60,891 nucleotides of DNA. It comes from Halobacteriales archaeon QH_8_64_26. GTDB lineage: Archaea; Halobacteriota; Halobacteria; Halobacteriales; Halococcaceae. The stretch lies in assembly GCA_003021725.1 (NCBI GenBank), contig PXRA01000013.1:1481-62371 (forward strand), in the 5' to 3' direction. Positions 34,257 to 44,045 of this stretch are shown piece by piece; position 1 is the first letter of the stretch; every line of letters starts with the position of its first letter. Below the pieces are notes generated by a model. The model did not search any database. It was given only the letters and a program-made list of their open reading frames with translations, and had not been told where the DNA came from. The position numbers and the translations under genes are program-made.

Positions 34257-34586
34257 TTCGGTTCGACCGATAGCCGAGCGACCGTCCGCTGGTGCGCCGG
34301 CTCGGTCGAACCGGCAATGGCCCTCCGTGGCCGGCCGCGCCGCTACCCTATCGACCCAGTACGATCTATCTACCGCTATGTTTGCTGTAAATAATTAATT
34401 ATACCCCGAAATTGGAAGTCACCATGAACGGAGTGATACCGGGCGACCCGATCGAGTGCCGTCCTGAAAGCCGGACGCTCACCGCTCCGGTGTGGTCCTT
34501 TCGGTTCGGTTCGTTCGGGCCGGCCGGGGGACTCGATCGCCGATGGTCGGTACTGACGTCGAGCGGGTTTCGACGGGTGAGGCGGC
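34257..34586. other. 330-bp AT-rich intergenic region
   Basis: Between the deacetylase-like gene and the GT2 gene. It contains an AT-rich core (AAATAATTAATTATACC near 34390-34406) that may be a promoter, about 180 bp before the GT2 start. A 56-codon frame from ATG 34424 overlaps the GT2 start, with no homology visible. No other feature is supported. Confidence 0.4.
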
Positions 34587-35597
34587 ATGTATAAGGGATC
34601 GACGGTCGGTGTCGTCGTGCCGGCGTACAACGAGCAGGGCTTCGTCGGGACCGTGATCGAGACGATTCCGGCGTTCGTCGATCGGATCTACGTCGTCGAC
34701 GACTGCTCGACGGACGGCACCTGGGCCGAGATCCAGCACCACGCTGCGACGGCCGACCCGGTAGCCAACGCCACGTTCGCGGTGCCCGACGGTGGGGCGG
34801 CGTCCGTTCGTCGTGTCGTCCCGATCCGCCACGACCGCAATCGCGGAGTCGGCGGAGCGATACGAACGGGCTACCGGCGCGCACGCACGGATGGGATCGA
34901 CGTCACAGCGGTCATGGCCGGGGACGGGCAGATGGATCCCGATCGACTGGACCGGTTGATCGATCCCGTCGTTGACGGAGCGGCGGACTACGCGAAGGGC
35001 AACCGACTACTCCACCGTCCTCACCGCGAGGCGATGAGCTCCTGGCGTTGCTTCGGCAATAGCCTGCTTACCCTTCTCACGAGAGTAGCGAGTGGTTACT
35101 GGCGGACCGGCGACCCTCAGAACGGCTACACCGCTATCTCACGGGAGGCGCTTTCGAGCTTGGATCTCTCGGCTCTCTACGAGGGCTATGGATTCCTCAA
35201 CGACTTGTTGATCCGGCTCAACGCCCGCGAGTTGCGTGTCGCCGACGTCGGGATGCCCGCGGTCTACGGCGAGGAACGGAGCACGATCAACTACTCGCAG
35301 TTCGTCCCTGCGCTCTCGGCGTTGTTGCTGCGGGGCTTTCTGTGGCGAATGAAGCGCAAGTACGTCGATCGCGGGATCCATCCGGTCGCGTTGGCTTCCC
35401 TGTTCGGCGTGCTCGGGGTCGGTAGCGGCACCCTACCCCTGGTGCGCTCGCTACTCTCGACCGACGACTCGGAACCACGCGTTCTCCGGATCGGCGCTGG
35501 GGTCCTCGCTGTTCTCGTCGGCTGGGCCTGCTTCCTCCTGGCGGCGACGTTCGACCGATGGGAAAGCGAGGAGATCGAGGAGGAGCAATACCGCTGA
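34587..35597 (+). CDS. family 2 glycosyltransferase (dolichyl-phosphate sugar synthase-like)
   Basis: A 336-aa GT2 enzyme from ATG 34587 (MYKGSTVGVVVPAYNEQGFV). The GT-A motifs are GVVVPAYNEQG, IYVVDDCSTDGTW, the GGAIRTGYRRARTDGIDVTAVMAGDGQMDPD donor and metal site, and NGYTAISREALSSLDL. The C-terminal end has two hydrophobic spans (LASLFGVLGVGSGTLPLV; RIGAGVLAVLVGWACFLLAATF). Similar enzymes charge dolichyl phosphate with a sugar for N-glycosylation. The exact sugar is unknown. It follows two deacetylase genes on the same strand. Confidence 0.82.
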   Translation: MYKGSTVGVVVPAYNEQGFVGTVIETIPAFVDRIYVVDDCSTDGTWAEIQHHAATADPVANATFAVPDGGAASVRRVVPIRHDRNRGVGGAIRTGYRRARTDGIDVTAVMAGDGQMDPDRLDRLIDPVVDGAADYAKGNRLLHRPHREAMSSWRCFGNSLLTLLTRVASGYWRTGDPQNGYTAISREALSSLDLSALYEGYGFLNDLLIRLNARELRVADVGMPAVYGEERSTINYSQFVPALSALLLRGFLWRMKRKYVDRGIHPVALASLFGVLGVGSGTLPLVRSLLSTDDSEPRVLRIGAGVLAVLVGWACFLLAATFDRWESEEIEEEQYR

Positions 35598-35710
35598 GCC
35601 ATACCGGGTACTCCCGATCGGACGGTAGCGAGGGACCGCCTATCGACCGGCCGAAGGGAGGCTGCTACTGCCTGCAGTGTGTTCATACCTCCCCCGTGTT
35701 GCTTACCAGC

Positions 35711-35875
35711 ATGGCGTCGGAATACCGACAGCACGACACGAGCGACGTATGGCACTTCTGTAGCAACTGCTCGGACTGGCCGACGGCGGACTTCAGTCGG
35801 GAGCCGGACAAGCCCGAAGGCCGGGCGCTCTGCAGCGAGTGTCAGAGCAAACGGGACAGCGACAACTGCGAGTAA
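35711..35875 (+). CDS. 54-aa zinc-ribbon protein
   Basis: MASEYRQHDTSDVWHFCSNC from ATG 35711, with two CxxC pairs: C17/C20 in FCSNCSD and C41/C44 in LCSECQS. The layout predicts one zinc ribbon. Haloarchaea have many such short proteins, mostly of unknown role. It ends 49 bp from the convergent uracil-DNA glycosylase gene. Confidence 0.65.
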   Translation: MASEYRQHDTSDVWHFCSNCSDWPTADFSREPDKPEGRALCSECQSKRDSDNCE

Positions 35876-35923
35876 CTCGCTCCTCGCGGCGGAATTCCCT
35901 CTCCCGCCCCTCGATGGGGAACA

Positions 35924-36598
35924 CTACTCGATTCCTTCCGCTCCGAGCGCCTCGCCGATCGCTGCCAAGTATTCCTCGTAGGAGTGTCCAAGCCGCGAGA
36001 TCCACACTTCCTGGTAGGAGGGGTGGAGAATCGGCAACACCGGCACCCCAAGCGTCGGACAGCGCTGAGTATCGAGCACGAGATCGAGGAAGCTATCGAG
36101 GGTCCGACCCTCGATTGCGAGCAGCGATCGGGTGGCGTGCTTTCCGGTCGCTACCACACAGTCGGGGTCGATTCCCTCGATCTCCCGGCGGAGGTAGGGC
36201 CGGCAGTTCGCCCGCTCCTCGGCCGTCGGCTCGCGGTTGTCGGTTTCGGCCGGTGGCTTTTGACAACTCCTCTCAGCGGGTTCGATCGCGGCACTCGGAA
36301 AGCATTTGACCGCGTTCGTGAAATACGCATCGTCGATACCCAGTTCCTCGATCACGCCTCTGATCTTCCGGCCCGAGCGCCGGCCGGTGTAGGCTATCCC
36401 GGTCCAGTTGCCGCCCTGCCAGCGCTCGACGTCGGGTTCGCCCGCGGCGGGTGCCTCGCCGACGACGAGCACCGAGGCCTCCCGTGGACCGACGCCCCAA
36501 CAGATCCGCTCGCGAGCAGCAACGAGCGCCGGACACTTCCGACAGTCCTCCGCCAGCGGGTTCCGTAAGTCGGGATCGGGGAACTCGGGATCGGACAC
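35924..36598 (-). CDS. udg: uracil-DNA glycosylase, iron-sulfur type (family 4/5)
   Basis: A 224-aa enzyme from GTG 36598 (MSDPEFPDPDLRNPLAEDC). Motif A is GEAPAAGEP and motif B is LHPS, which together form the uracil pocket. Cysteines typical of the 4Fe-4S cluster are visible: CRKCPALVAARERICWG, then PSAAIEPAERSC and ERANCRPYLRREI. It removes uracil from deaminated DNA, in the cytoplasm, at the start of base-excision repair. The frame is open further upstream to 36751 but the extension is Arg/Ser-rich without family features. Confidence 0.83.
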   Translation of the reverse strand: MSDPEFPDPDLRNPLAEDCRKCPALVAARERICWGVGPREASVLVVGEAPAAGEPDVERWQGGNWTGIAYTGRRSGRKIRGVIEELGIDDAYFTNAVKCFPSAAIEPAERSCQKPPAETDNREPTAEERANCRPYLRREIEGIDPDCVVATGKHATRSLLAIEGRTLDSFLDLVLDTQRCPTLGVPVLPILHPSYQEVWISRLGHSYEEYLAAIGEALGAEGIE

Positions 36599-36713
36599 GA
36601 ACACCCCTCGCGCCCGTCGGTCAAAAGGAACCGGATAGACGGCTCGCCCCTCGCGCTCGCTGCGCGGCGGTAGCCGTGTGTTCTCCGACCTGCCCAGCGG
36701 TGGCGACCGTCGC

Positions 36714-38312
36714 TCAGCCTTTCCCTGGCCTGCCCGTCGCCTCGATGGCACCCTCTAGCGTCGGGACGGCGAGCACGGAGGGCTGACCTTCGGAGTGTTT
36801 GAGCACCACGCCAGCGGGCGCGTCACTGTCGACGTAGAGCCCGTCCTCGAAGGGGACGCTCTCCTCGACCAGGCCGTCGTCAACCACCGCGAGCGTCAGC
36901 CGGAGGGCGTGATCGGCCGGCAGGTGGTGTTCGACGCCGATGAGGTCGAAGGCCACCAACCCCTCACGCTCGACGCGCGTCGCCGCGACCTGCTCTTTGA
37001 TGAGCGTCGCCTCCCCGTCGGGGGAAACGTCCTCTAAGCCGCCGAAAAGGGCCGTCCCCTCGCCGCCCGTCGGCGCGGCGCTCAGCCACAACCGCGGGAC
37101 GCCAACCAGATCGACGGCCTCCTCGAAGTCGAACTCGAAGCTCACGGATTCCTCGCTACCCGCCTGTAGCCGGGAGGCTCCCGTCTCGGTCGCCGTCGTG
37201 AGGGAGAGGGCGTCGGCGCTTTCCGGCAGCGACTCGTACTCCTCGAATTCCTCCGATTCGGCGCGATAGAACGTCACCGGCGCGATGTCGGCCTCGTTCT
37301 CATCTTCACCTCCGCTCTCGCCCTCGCTCTCGTTTTCACTCTCGCTTTTTAGGTGTGCGTCCATCCAGGCGAGCGCCGAGCGGTCGGCGTACTCGGTCTG
37401 GAACTCCGGACCGTCGCCCTCGAACTCGGCGTAGTCGTGGCCGTAGTTGTACATCAACAGGCGCGCCTCGGTGCTATCGGCGAGGCCCCGGTAGTTCGCG
37501 AACGCCTCGTTCGGACTGAAGAGCCGATCGTCCCATCCCGAGACCAGCAGCGTCGGAACGTCGATCGCGCCGAGTTGGTCGACCGGGGAGCGCGAGCGCC
37601 AGAACTCACGCAGCTCCTCGCCGGCATCCCTGTCCGGAATGGCGTTCTCGGAAAGTGTAAGGAACTCCTCATCGAGCGTACCGCTCTCGACGCCCGAGAG
37701 ATACAGGCCGTAGAACCACGCCCACTTGAGCACGCGGTTCGGGTCGTTCGAGAACCGCAGGTCGTGCCAGCCCTACCGTGGGACGAGCGCGTCGAGACGG
37801 TCGTCGGCGATCGCGGTCATGAGCTGGATGCCCGCGCCGTAGGAGTAGCCGTCCATGCCGACCCGCGGATCGCCCTCGCCGTCGGTGCGCACGCTCTCCC
37901 GGTCAGCGAGCCACGTTAGCAGCCGCTGTGCGTCCCCGACTTCGTTCGGGCCGTCGATGCCGACCGCCCCGCCCGAATCGCCAAAGCCCCGCGAATCGTA
38001 GGTGAGGACGACGTAGCCATTCGACGCGTACAGCTCGGCCAAGGGCTCCCGGTCGGCTCGGGTGCCGCCCCAGCCATGGGTCATGAGGATCGCCGGTTGC
38101 GGGTCCCCGCCCGCCGGTTCGTACAGGCTCGCCTCGATGGTGGTGCCGTCGAACGAGTCGATCGTGAGCGTCTCGGTGACGTCGTAGTCGTACTCGCCTT
38201 CGAGCGAGGCGGCCGCACCGACCGCCCGAGCAGCGACTGCACTACTCCCGATCCCGGCGGCGACCGTCGCGGCGGCGAACCTACCCAAGAACGCCCGTCT
38301 CGATGTAGGCAT
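36714..38312 (-). pseudogene. Tat-exported CocE/NonD S15-type hydrolase with in-frame TAG
   Basis: Starts at ATG 38312 with a Tat signal (SRRAFLGRFAAATVAAGIG). The alpha/beta-hydrolase core has ILMTHGWGGT, a nucleophile elbow GMDGYSYGAG, then a TAG stop at 37775-37773, in the context LVPR-stop-GWHDLRFSNDPN. The same frame then continues uninterrupted to 36714 with the acid and lid regions (DQLGAIDVPTLLVSGWDD; LLMYNYGHDYAEF) and the C-terminal X-Pro/CocE-like beta-sandwich (VGVPRLWLSAAP). Normal length would be about 532 aa. An acidic insert (SESENESEGESGGEDENE) is near the middle. It would cleave peptides or esters outside the cell if intact. A single base change could explain the stop; readthrough is not expected. 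Confidence 0.8.
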
Positions 38313-38512
38313 CGTGCCCCACCCACCGATCCCTCGCTAATAGTCGTACCGACGTACGGTATCACATAGCGATTAAGACCGATCGAAAGCCGATTCCACG
38401 GGACGAACACCGGAGTCGAGCGACCGAGCGGTGGCGAGTCCGCAGTCCGTTCTACCGGCCGTCCGCCGGGTTCGTTTTCCGACTAATCTAGTGCATACTA
38501 ACTCGAAACAAG

Positions 38513-38520
38513 TTATATAC
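38513..38520 (+). promoter_or_regulatory. TATA box upstream of the 50-aa gene
   Basis: TTATATAC is centred about 60 bases before ATG 38576, implying a short leader of roughly 30 nt. It lies in an AT-rich stretch. Confidence 0.45.
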
Positions 38521-38575
38521 GCTATCGAGTCGGAGAAACAATTGCGAGTCGGCGACACTCGATGGAGCAGTTCCA

Positions 38576-38728
38576 ATGACCGAGCAAGATCCCACCCGCG
38601 ACAGCCCGCCCGAGGCGGACGAGACCTATGAGGAGTTCGAACTCGACGACGATCGGCTCGTCGTCTACAACGCCGACAACCCCGATGCGTGGCTCGCCTC
38701 CGACGCCCGCACCGACGTCGACCAGTAA
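38576..38728 (+). CDS. 50-aa acidic protein (DUF7331-like)
   Basis: MTEQDPTRDSPPEADETYEE followed by FELDDDRLVVYNADNPDAWLASD, ending DVDQ. The short ...LVVYNADNPDAW...SDA core recurs in haloarchaeal proteins of the DUF7331 kind (family name with moderate confidence). Strongly acidic and soluble. No function known. Confidence 0.6.
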   Translation: MTEQDPTRDSPPEADETYEEFELDDDRLVVYNADNPDAWLASDARTDVDQ

Positions 38729-38837
38729 CGACAGCCAACCGATAGATCGTCCGCGACCTACCGGTAACCGTCCTCCGATCCATCCGAAACGAGGGGAAAG
38801 CGCCGTCGCCGACGGCCGGACCCGCCCGATCGATCCC

Positions 38838-38845
38838 TCTTTACC
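38838..38845 (+). promoter_or_regulatory. ileS TATA-like box
   Basis: TCTTTACC is centred about 26 bases before ATG 38867, supporting this start over the in-frame start at 38852. Confidence 0.5.
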
Positions 38846-38866
38846 GTCGGAGTGACATCTCCGGAT

Positions 38867-41800
38867 ATGACCCGATTCGAGGCAGTCGCGGACCGCTACG
38901 ATCCCCACGCGGTCGCCGACCGCGTGTTCGACCACTGGGAGACGGTCGACGCCTACGAACGAACGAAAGCCAACCGCGAAGGGGCCGAACGGTTCTTCTT
39001 CGTCGATGGCCCCCCCTACACGAGCGGGGCGGCCCACATGGGCACGACCTGGAATAAGACGCTGAAGGACGCCTACATCCGGTATCTGCGAATGTCCGGC
39101 TACGACGTCACCGACCGCCCGGGCTATGACATGCACGGGCTGCCCATCGAGACGAAAGTCGAGGAAGAACTCGGCTTCGAGAACAAGAAAGACATCGAGG
39201 CCTTCGGCATGGAGGCCTTCATCGAGGAGTGTCAGCGCTACGCCGACGAACAACTGGCGGGCTTACAGGAGGACTTCGAGTCCTTCGGCGTTTGGATGGA
39301 CTGGGAGAACCCCTATCGAACTGTTACCCCCGAGTACATGGAGGCCGCCTGGTGGGCCTTTTCCCAGGTCGCCGATCGGGATCTCGTCGAACAGGGGAAG
39401 CGCTCGATCAGCCAGTGCCCCCGCTGTGAGACCGCGATCGCGAACAACGAGGTCGAGTACGAGGACGTCGAGGACCCCTCGATCTACGTCGAGTTCCCCT
39501 TGCGGGACCGGGACGGTTCGCTCGTCGTCTGGACGACCACGCCCTGGACGATCCCGGCGAACACCTTCGTCGCCGTCGATCCCGACCTCACTTACCGGGG
39601 CATCCGTGCGTGGCGCGAGGACGGCGGCGATACCGACAGGGAGAACAGGGACAAGGAACACGAGAGCGTCGAGATCGAGGTCACCGACGGTGGAAGCGAA
39701 GGCGAGAGGAAAACCAAGGGCGAACACACCGATCCGGACGGCGAATCGGACGTTCTCTGGATCGCCGCCGAGTGCGTCGAGGAGGTCCTCGAAAAAGGCG
39801 GGTACGACGATTACGAGACGATCGAGGAACTCACCGGCGAGGAGATGACCGGCTGGGCCTACGACCATCCCTTGAGCGAGGAAGTCCCCGAGCATGCCGC
39901 GGGCAACGGCGCGCTCGAAGTCTACAGTGCCGAGTACGTCGAGGCCGATCGCACCGGACTAGTACATTCCGCACCGGGCCACGGCGAGGAGGACTTCGAG
40001 CGCGGGACCGAGTTGGGCTTCGAACCGTTTTGTCCGGTCGATGCCGATGGCGTTTTCGGCGAGGCCGCCGGGAGGTATTCGGGACAGTTCGTCCGCGAAG
40101 CGAACCCCGAGATCACGGCGGACTTGGAAGCGAACGGCTACCTCCTGGCCGGCGAGCGTTACGTCCACTCGTACGGTCACTGCTGGCGCTGTGGGACGGG
40201 GATCGTCCAGATCGTCACCGACCAGTGGTTCATCGGCGTCACCGAGATCAAAGACGAACTGCTCGCGAACATCGAGGACAGCGAGTGGCACCCCGAGTGG
40301 GCCCGCGAGAACCGGTTCCGGGATTTCGTCGAAAGCGCGCCGGACTGGAACGTCTCCCGGCAGCGCTACTGGGGGATTCCCCTGCCGATCTGGGTACCTG
40401 AGGACGCCGATTCGGGCGATCTAGACGACGAAGCCATCGTGATCGGCACTCGGGAGGAACTGGCCGAGCGCGCCGACGGCGAGATCGATCCCGGGACGAT
40501 CGACCTCCATCGGCCGACCGTCGACGGGATCACGATCACCGAGGGCGACACCACCTACCACCGGGTGCCGGACGTCTTCGACGTCTGGCTCGACTCCTCG
40601 GTCGCCTCCTGGGGCACGCTCGATTATCCGAGCGAGGAAGGCGAGTTCGAGCAACTCTGGCCCGCCGACCTGATCATGGAAGCCCACGACCAGACCAGAG
40701 GGTGGTTCTGGTCCCAGCTCGGGATGGGTACCGCCGCGCTCGGCGAGATTCCCTACGAAGAGGTGTTGATGCACGGTTACACGCTCATGCCCGACGGCAG
40801 GGGGATGTCCAAGTCGAAAAACATCACCGTCGAGCCGGGGGAAGTCTTGGAGGAACACGGCCCGGACGCGATGCGGCTGTTCCTTCTTTCGGTGAGCCCG
40901 CAGGGCGAGGACATGCGTTTCTCCTGGGAGGACACCGCCGAGATGGAACGCCGGCTCAACATCCTCTGGAACGTCTTTCGCTTTCCGCTTCCCTACATGC
41001 GCCTGGACGGGTTCGACCCGGAGGCAACGACGGAGGAGTACCGCCAGGACCGGGCGCTTGCGGCGCTGCTCGATTTCGTCGTCGAAGACGTCTCGCGGTT
41101 CTACGTCCAGGTCGTCCGCGAGCGGATGTGGGAGGAGGCGAACAGCAAGGGCAAGCAGGCGGCTTACGCGACGCTCTATCGTCTCCTCCGGGAGGTCGTT
41201 GCGCTGCTCGCGCCGTATGCACCCTTCGCCAGCGAGGCGATCTATACCACGCTCGCCGGCGAGGACGACCCCGTTACCGTCCACATGCTCGACTGGCCGA
41301 CACCTGATGAACAGTGGCGTGACGCCGATCTCGAAGCCGAGATGACCGTCCTCCGCGCGGTCGAGGAGGCGGGCTCTACGGCCCGCCAGCAGGAGAGCCG
41401 GAAGCTGCGGTGGCCGGTCCCTCGGGTCGTGATCGACGCCGCCGACGAGGAAAGCGCGGCGGCGATCGAGACCCATCGTGATCTGATCGCCGACCGGCTC
41501 AACGCCCGCGAGATCGCCGTGTTCGGCGAGGACGAAAGCTGGGCGGAGTTGCGCTACAGCGCCGAGGCCGACATGAGTCTCGTGGGACCCGAGTTCGGCG
41601 AGCGCGCGGGCGAGGTCGCGAGCGCGCTCAACGATGCCCGGGTCGAGGACCGCTCGCTCGCCGCGCTCGAAGGCGTCGTCGAGGAGGCCGCCGGCCCGCC
41701 GGCCGGGCTCACCGAGGGGATGGTGACCTTCCGTCGGGAACCCCCGGAGGGCGTCGCCGCAGCGCCCGTCTCGATCACCGGCGAGGAGGAGCGAGGAACG

Positions 41801-42121
41801 GTCTACGTCGATACGAGCCTGACCGCGGACATCGAGGCCGAGGGCTACGCCCGGGAGGTGATTCGGCGAGTGCAGCAGATGCGAAAGGAGCTCGATCTCG
41901 ACCTCGAAGAGCGGATCCGTCTCGGGGTCGAGGTCGCGGACGACCGAATCGAGAACCTCCTCGGCGAGTACGCAGAGCTGATCGAAAGCGAGGTGCGCGC
42001 CGAGGAGATCGTCGATCTCGACGAGTTAGAGGACCGCGCCGATGGCTATCGCCGCGAATGGGACGTCGAAGGTATCTCGATGACGATCGCGATCGTTCCG
42101 CTCCGGGAAGCGACCGCCTGA
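38867..42121 (+). CDS. ileS: isoleucyl-tRNA synthetase
   Basis: A 1084-aa class I synthetase charging tRNA-Ile. It begins MTRFEAVADRYDPHAVADRV. The HIGH signature is PYTSGAAHMGTTW, followed by PGYDMHGLPIETKVE. The editing CP1 domain includes VVWTTTPWTIPANTFVAVDPDL. A Zn site SQCPRCETAIANNE and CWRCGT is present, and the KMSKS signature is GRGMSKSKNITVEP. The C-terminal anticodon domain and a long tail follow. A lineage-specific charged insert sits in the editing domain (residues about 250-290: DGGDTDRENRDKEHESVEI and following). Cytoplasmic and essential. Confidence 0.95.
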   Translation: MTRFEAVADRYDPHAVADRVFDHWETVDAYERTKANREGAERFFFVDGPPYTSGAAHMGTTWNKTLKDAYIRYLRMSGYDVTDRPGYDMHGLPIETKVEEELGFENKKDIEAFGMEAFIEECQRYADEQLAGLQEDFESFGVWMDWENPYRTVTPEYMEAAWWAFSQVADRDLVEQGKRSISQCPRCETAIANNEVEYEDVEDPSIYVEFPLRDRDGSLVVWTTTPWTIPANTFVAVDPDLTYRGIRAWREDGGDTDRENRDKEHESVEIEVTDGGSEGERKTKGEHTDPDGESDVLWIAAECVEEVLEKGGYDDYETIEELTGEEMTGWAYDHPLSEEVPEHAAGNGALEVYSAEYVEADRTGLVHSAPGHGEEDFERGTELGFEPFCPVDADGVFGEAAGRYSGQFVREANPEITADLEANGYLLAGERYVHSYGHCWRCGTGIVQIVTDQWFIGVTEIKDELLANIEDSEWHPEWARENRFRDFVESAPDWNVSRQRYWGIPLPIWVPEDADSGDLDDEAIVIGTREELAERADGEIDPGTIDLHRPTVDGITITEGDTTYHRVPDVFDVWLDSSVASWGTLDYPSEEGEFEQLWPADLIMEAHDQTRGWFWSQLGMGTAALGEIPYEEVLMHGYTLMPDGRGMSKSKNITVEPGEVLEEHGPDAMRLFLLSVSPQGEDMRFSWEDTAEMERRLNILWNVFRFPLPYMRLDGFDPEATTEEYRQDRALAALLDFVVEDVSRFYVQVVRERMWEEANSKGKQAAYATLYRLLREVVALLAPYAPFASEAIYTTLAGEDDPVTVHMLDWPTPDEQWRDADLEAEMTVLRAVEEAGSTARQQESRKLRWPVPRVVIDAADEESAAAIETHRDLIADRLNAREIAVFGEDESWAELRYSAEADMSLVGPEFGERAGEVASALNDARVEDRSLAALEGVVEEAAGPPAGLTEGMVTFRREPPEGVAAAPVSITGEEERGTVYVDTSLTADIEAEGYAREVIRRVQQMRKELDLDLEERIRLGVEVADDRIENLLGEYAELIESEVRAEEIVDLDELEDRADGYRREWDVEGISMTIAIVPLREATA

Positions 42122-42199
42122 CCGTCCGTACGCGCCTTCCTTCGCTGTCCGGGCTGTTTTGCGGTACGATTCTCCATCGATTCCGTTACCGAACCTTCG

Positions 42200-43096
42200 T
42201 TACTTCGGACTCCAAAGTTCCTTAGAGATCGTCGGTGCGACGCTCACCGCGCTCGCCGGCCGTTCTACCGTATCGGTGCCGTAGATCGCCTCGACGCCCG
42301 CGTTGACCAACCGGGTGTAAGCGCCGTTTGCGAGCACCGGGTGGATACAGGTCCCATAAACCCGCGCCGCGTCTCGCTGCCGGAGAAGCGCGACCGTCCC
42401 GGCCATCGTCCCGCCGGTAGCGACGATGTCGTCGACGAGCACGACGTCCCGGCCCTTGACATCGGTCTCATGGGGTGAGATCTCGATTTCCTCGCCCGAT
42501 CGGCGGGTCTTCTCGAAGTAATCGGTCGTCCCTACGCCGTAGGCCTCCCTGACTCCCTCGGCCAACCCGATCGCGCCGGCGTCGGGGGCGAAAAATACCG
42601 GTTCGCTGAGATCGGGTAGGGGCTCGGCCAGCCGAGGGGCGGCGTCGAGAACTCGACAGGGAACGTCGAAGAAGTCCGCGACGCTCCCCTCGTGTGGGTT
42701 AACGAGGAGCACTCGATCGGTGCCGATCCCGATCGCGCGTGCCATCGCGCGCGCGGAGACGGGCTGGCCGGGCTCGAACGCCCGGTCCTGGCGGGCATAG
42801 CCCATGTAGGGGAGGATCGTCGTGATCTCCCCGACGCCCGCCTCGCGCAGTGCGTCCTGGAGCTGGAGGACTTCGACGAACGCGTCGGGCGAGGTCGTCG
42901 CGGCGACGAGCAATGCCCGCCCCTTCTCGCCGGCGCTCACGATATCGGGGTCGCTGTTGGAGCCGGCCTCGATATCGAGATCGACGCGGACCTCGCCGTC
43001 GGGAAAGCGGGTTCGGTTGGTCTCTACGAGCGCTTCGTCGAGGTCGGCTGCGAGCGCCGCCGCGAGCGATTGGGACGCACGGCCGCTAGCGATCAT
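42200..43096 (-). CDS. prs: ribose-phosphate diphosphokinase (PRPP synthase)
   Basis: A 298-aa enzyme making PRPP from ribose 5-phosphate and ATP, feeding purine, pyrimidine and histidine synthesis. ATG 43096 (MIASGRASQSLAAALAADLD) fits the family start; GTG 43108 is an alternative. Motifs: RFPDGEVRVDLDIEAG, ILPYMGYARQDRAFEPGQPVSARA, the PRPP-binding loop DVVLVDDIVATGGTMAGTV and the end VSVAPTISKELW. It lies close to the beta-propeller gene on the same strand, an arrangement shared by other haloarchaea, and hisI is a few kilobases away. Confidence 0.92.
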   Translation of the reverse strand: MIASGRASQSLAAALAADLDEALVETNRTRFPDGEVRVDLDIEAGSNSDPDIVSAGEKGRALLVAATTSPDAFVEVLQLQDALREAGVGEITTILPYMGYARQDRAFEPGQPVSARAMARAIGIGTDRVLLVNPHEGSVADFFDVPCRVLDAAPRLAEPLPDLSEPVFFAPDAGAIGLAEGVREAYGVGTTDYFEKTRRSGEEIEISPHETDVKGRDVVLVDDIVATGGTMAGTVALLRQRDAARVYGTCIHPVLANGAYTRLVNAGVEAIYGTDTVERPASAVSVAPTISKELWSPK

Positions 43097-43211
43097 AGCG
43101 GGGGCCACAACGGCCGGCGCTAAACACCTTTCCGATCCGGACTCCGGTCGTCGGCGCGTCTACACGGACAGTCCCCCTCGAACGGAGCCGGCACCGCCGA
43201 TCTCGCCGGAA

Positions 43212-44045
43212 CTACCGGGAGGTGATCGCCAGCGCGTGGACCTCCCGCAGGCCGAGGGGGTGTGTTCGCCACACCCCTTCCGCTTCGTTGTCCGCGATCA
43301 GCAGAGTTCCGCGTTCGGTCACGGCAGAGACCGTCTCGCCGTAAGCGACGTCTACCACTGGCTCCTCGGTCGGCAGCGCTCGTCGCTGCCAGTCGCCCTC
43401 GGCGTGTGCGTACAGTCCCTCGGTGCTCGCCGCGTGTGCCCGCCCGAGCGCTCCCGGGCTCGACGTTCCGGGGTCGGCACTCACCGTCGCGAACTCGCCA
43501 TCGAGTTCCTTTAGCCAGCCGTTCCCGAGCGCATAGAGGCCAGCGTCCGTTGCCGCACGTGGCGTTCCGACGCTCGTGACGTCCCTGGCCGCCTCCAGTC
43601 CGCTGTACCGTAGCTCTCCGCTCGCGATCCGATAGACGCCTGCGGCGCTCGCGATCAGATCGCCCTCGATCGCACGGCTCTCGCCTGCTGGCTCGTCCGA
43701 CCTGACTTCGAGCGAGCGCCACTCGCCGTTCTCCCGGCGCGCGAGCCCTCTCCGGCCGGCGGCGAGCACCCGGCCGCGATCGTCGATCGAGACGGCACTC
43801 GCCGGGCCGTATCCGAGCGTTTCGGCCTCTCCTCCGTTGAGTTCGAGGACCTCCTTCTCGCTCGCGACGACGACCCGGCCGTTGCTCGTCGCGACGTCAG
43901 CGGCGGGCTCGCGGTGGGCCAGCGAGACGCTGCCGACGCGCCCGCTTGCGATTGAGAGGAACGCTACGCCGGTCCCGCTCGCGACGACCGCCCGTTCGGG
44001 CTCGGAATCCGGGTCATGGATGCGCTTCTCATCGAGGCTGCTCAT
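43212..44045 (-). CDS. beta-propeller-like protein (HVO_0234 family)
   Basis: A 277-aa protein starting MSSLDEKRIHDPDSEPERAV. It consists of about seven repeated short strands of the form GTGVAFLSIASGRVGSVSL, GRVVVASEKEVLELN, DRGRVLAAGRRGLARRENGEWR, GVYRIASGELRY and so on, the pattern of a beta-propeller. Haloarchaeal homologues next to prs are known as the HVO_0234 family (recalled, moderate confidence). No signal peptide. A role in protein or nucleotide sensing is conceivable but unproven. It is transcribed toward prs, with 115 bp between them. Confidence 0.65.
   Translation of the reverse strand: MSSLDEKRIHDPDSEPERAVVASGTGVAFLSIASGRVGSVSLAHREPAADVATSNGRVVVASEKEVLELNGGEAETLGYGPASAVSIDDRGRVLAAGRRGLARRENGEWRSLEVRSDEPAGESRAIEGDLIASAAGVYRIASGELRYSGLEAARDVTSVGTPRAATDAGLYALGNGWLKELDGEFATVSADPGTSSPGALGRAHAASTEGLYAHAEGDWQRRALPTEEPVVDVAYGETVSAVTERGTLLIADNEAEGVWRTHPLGLREVHALAITSR

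Noticed and set aside
34424-34594. 56-codon frame between the deacetylase-like and GT2 genes
   Set aside because: Overlaps the GT2 start, lacks family features and has atypical composition for a small haloarchaeal protein.
37773-37775. Pyrrolysine-type readthrough of TAG
   Set aside because: TAG serves as an ordinary stop elsewhere in the window and no pyrrolysine genes are present; a mutation is simpler.
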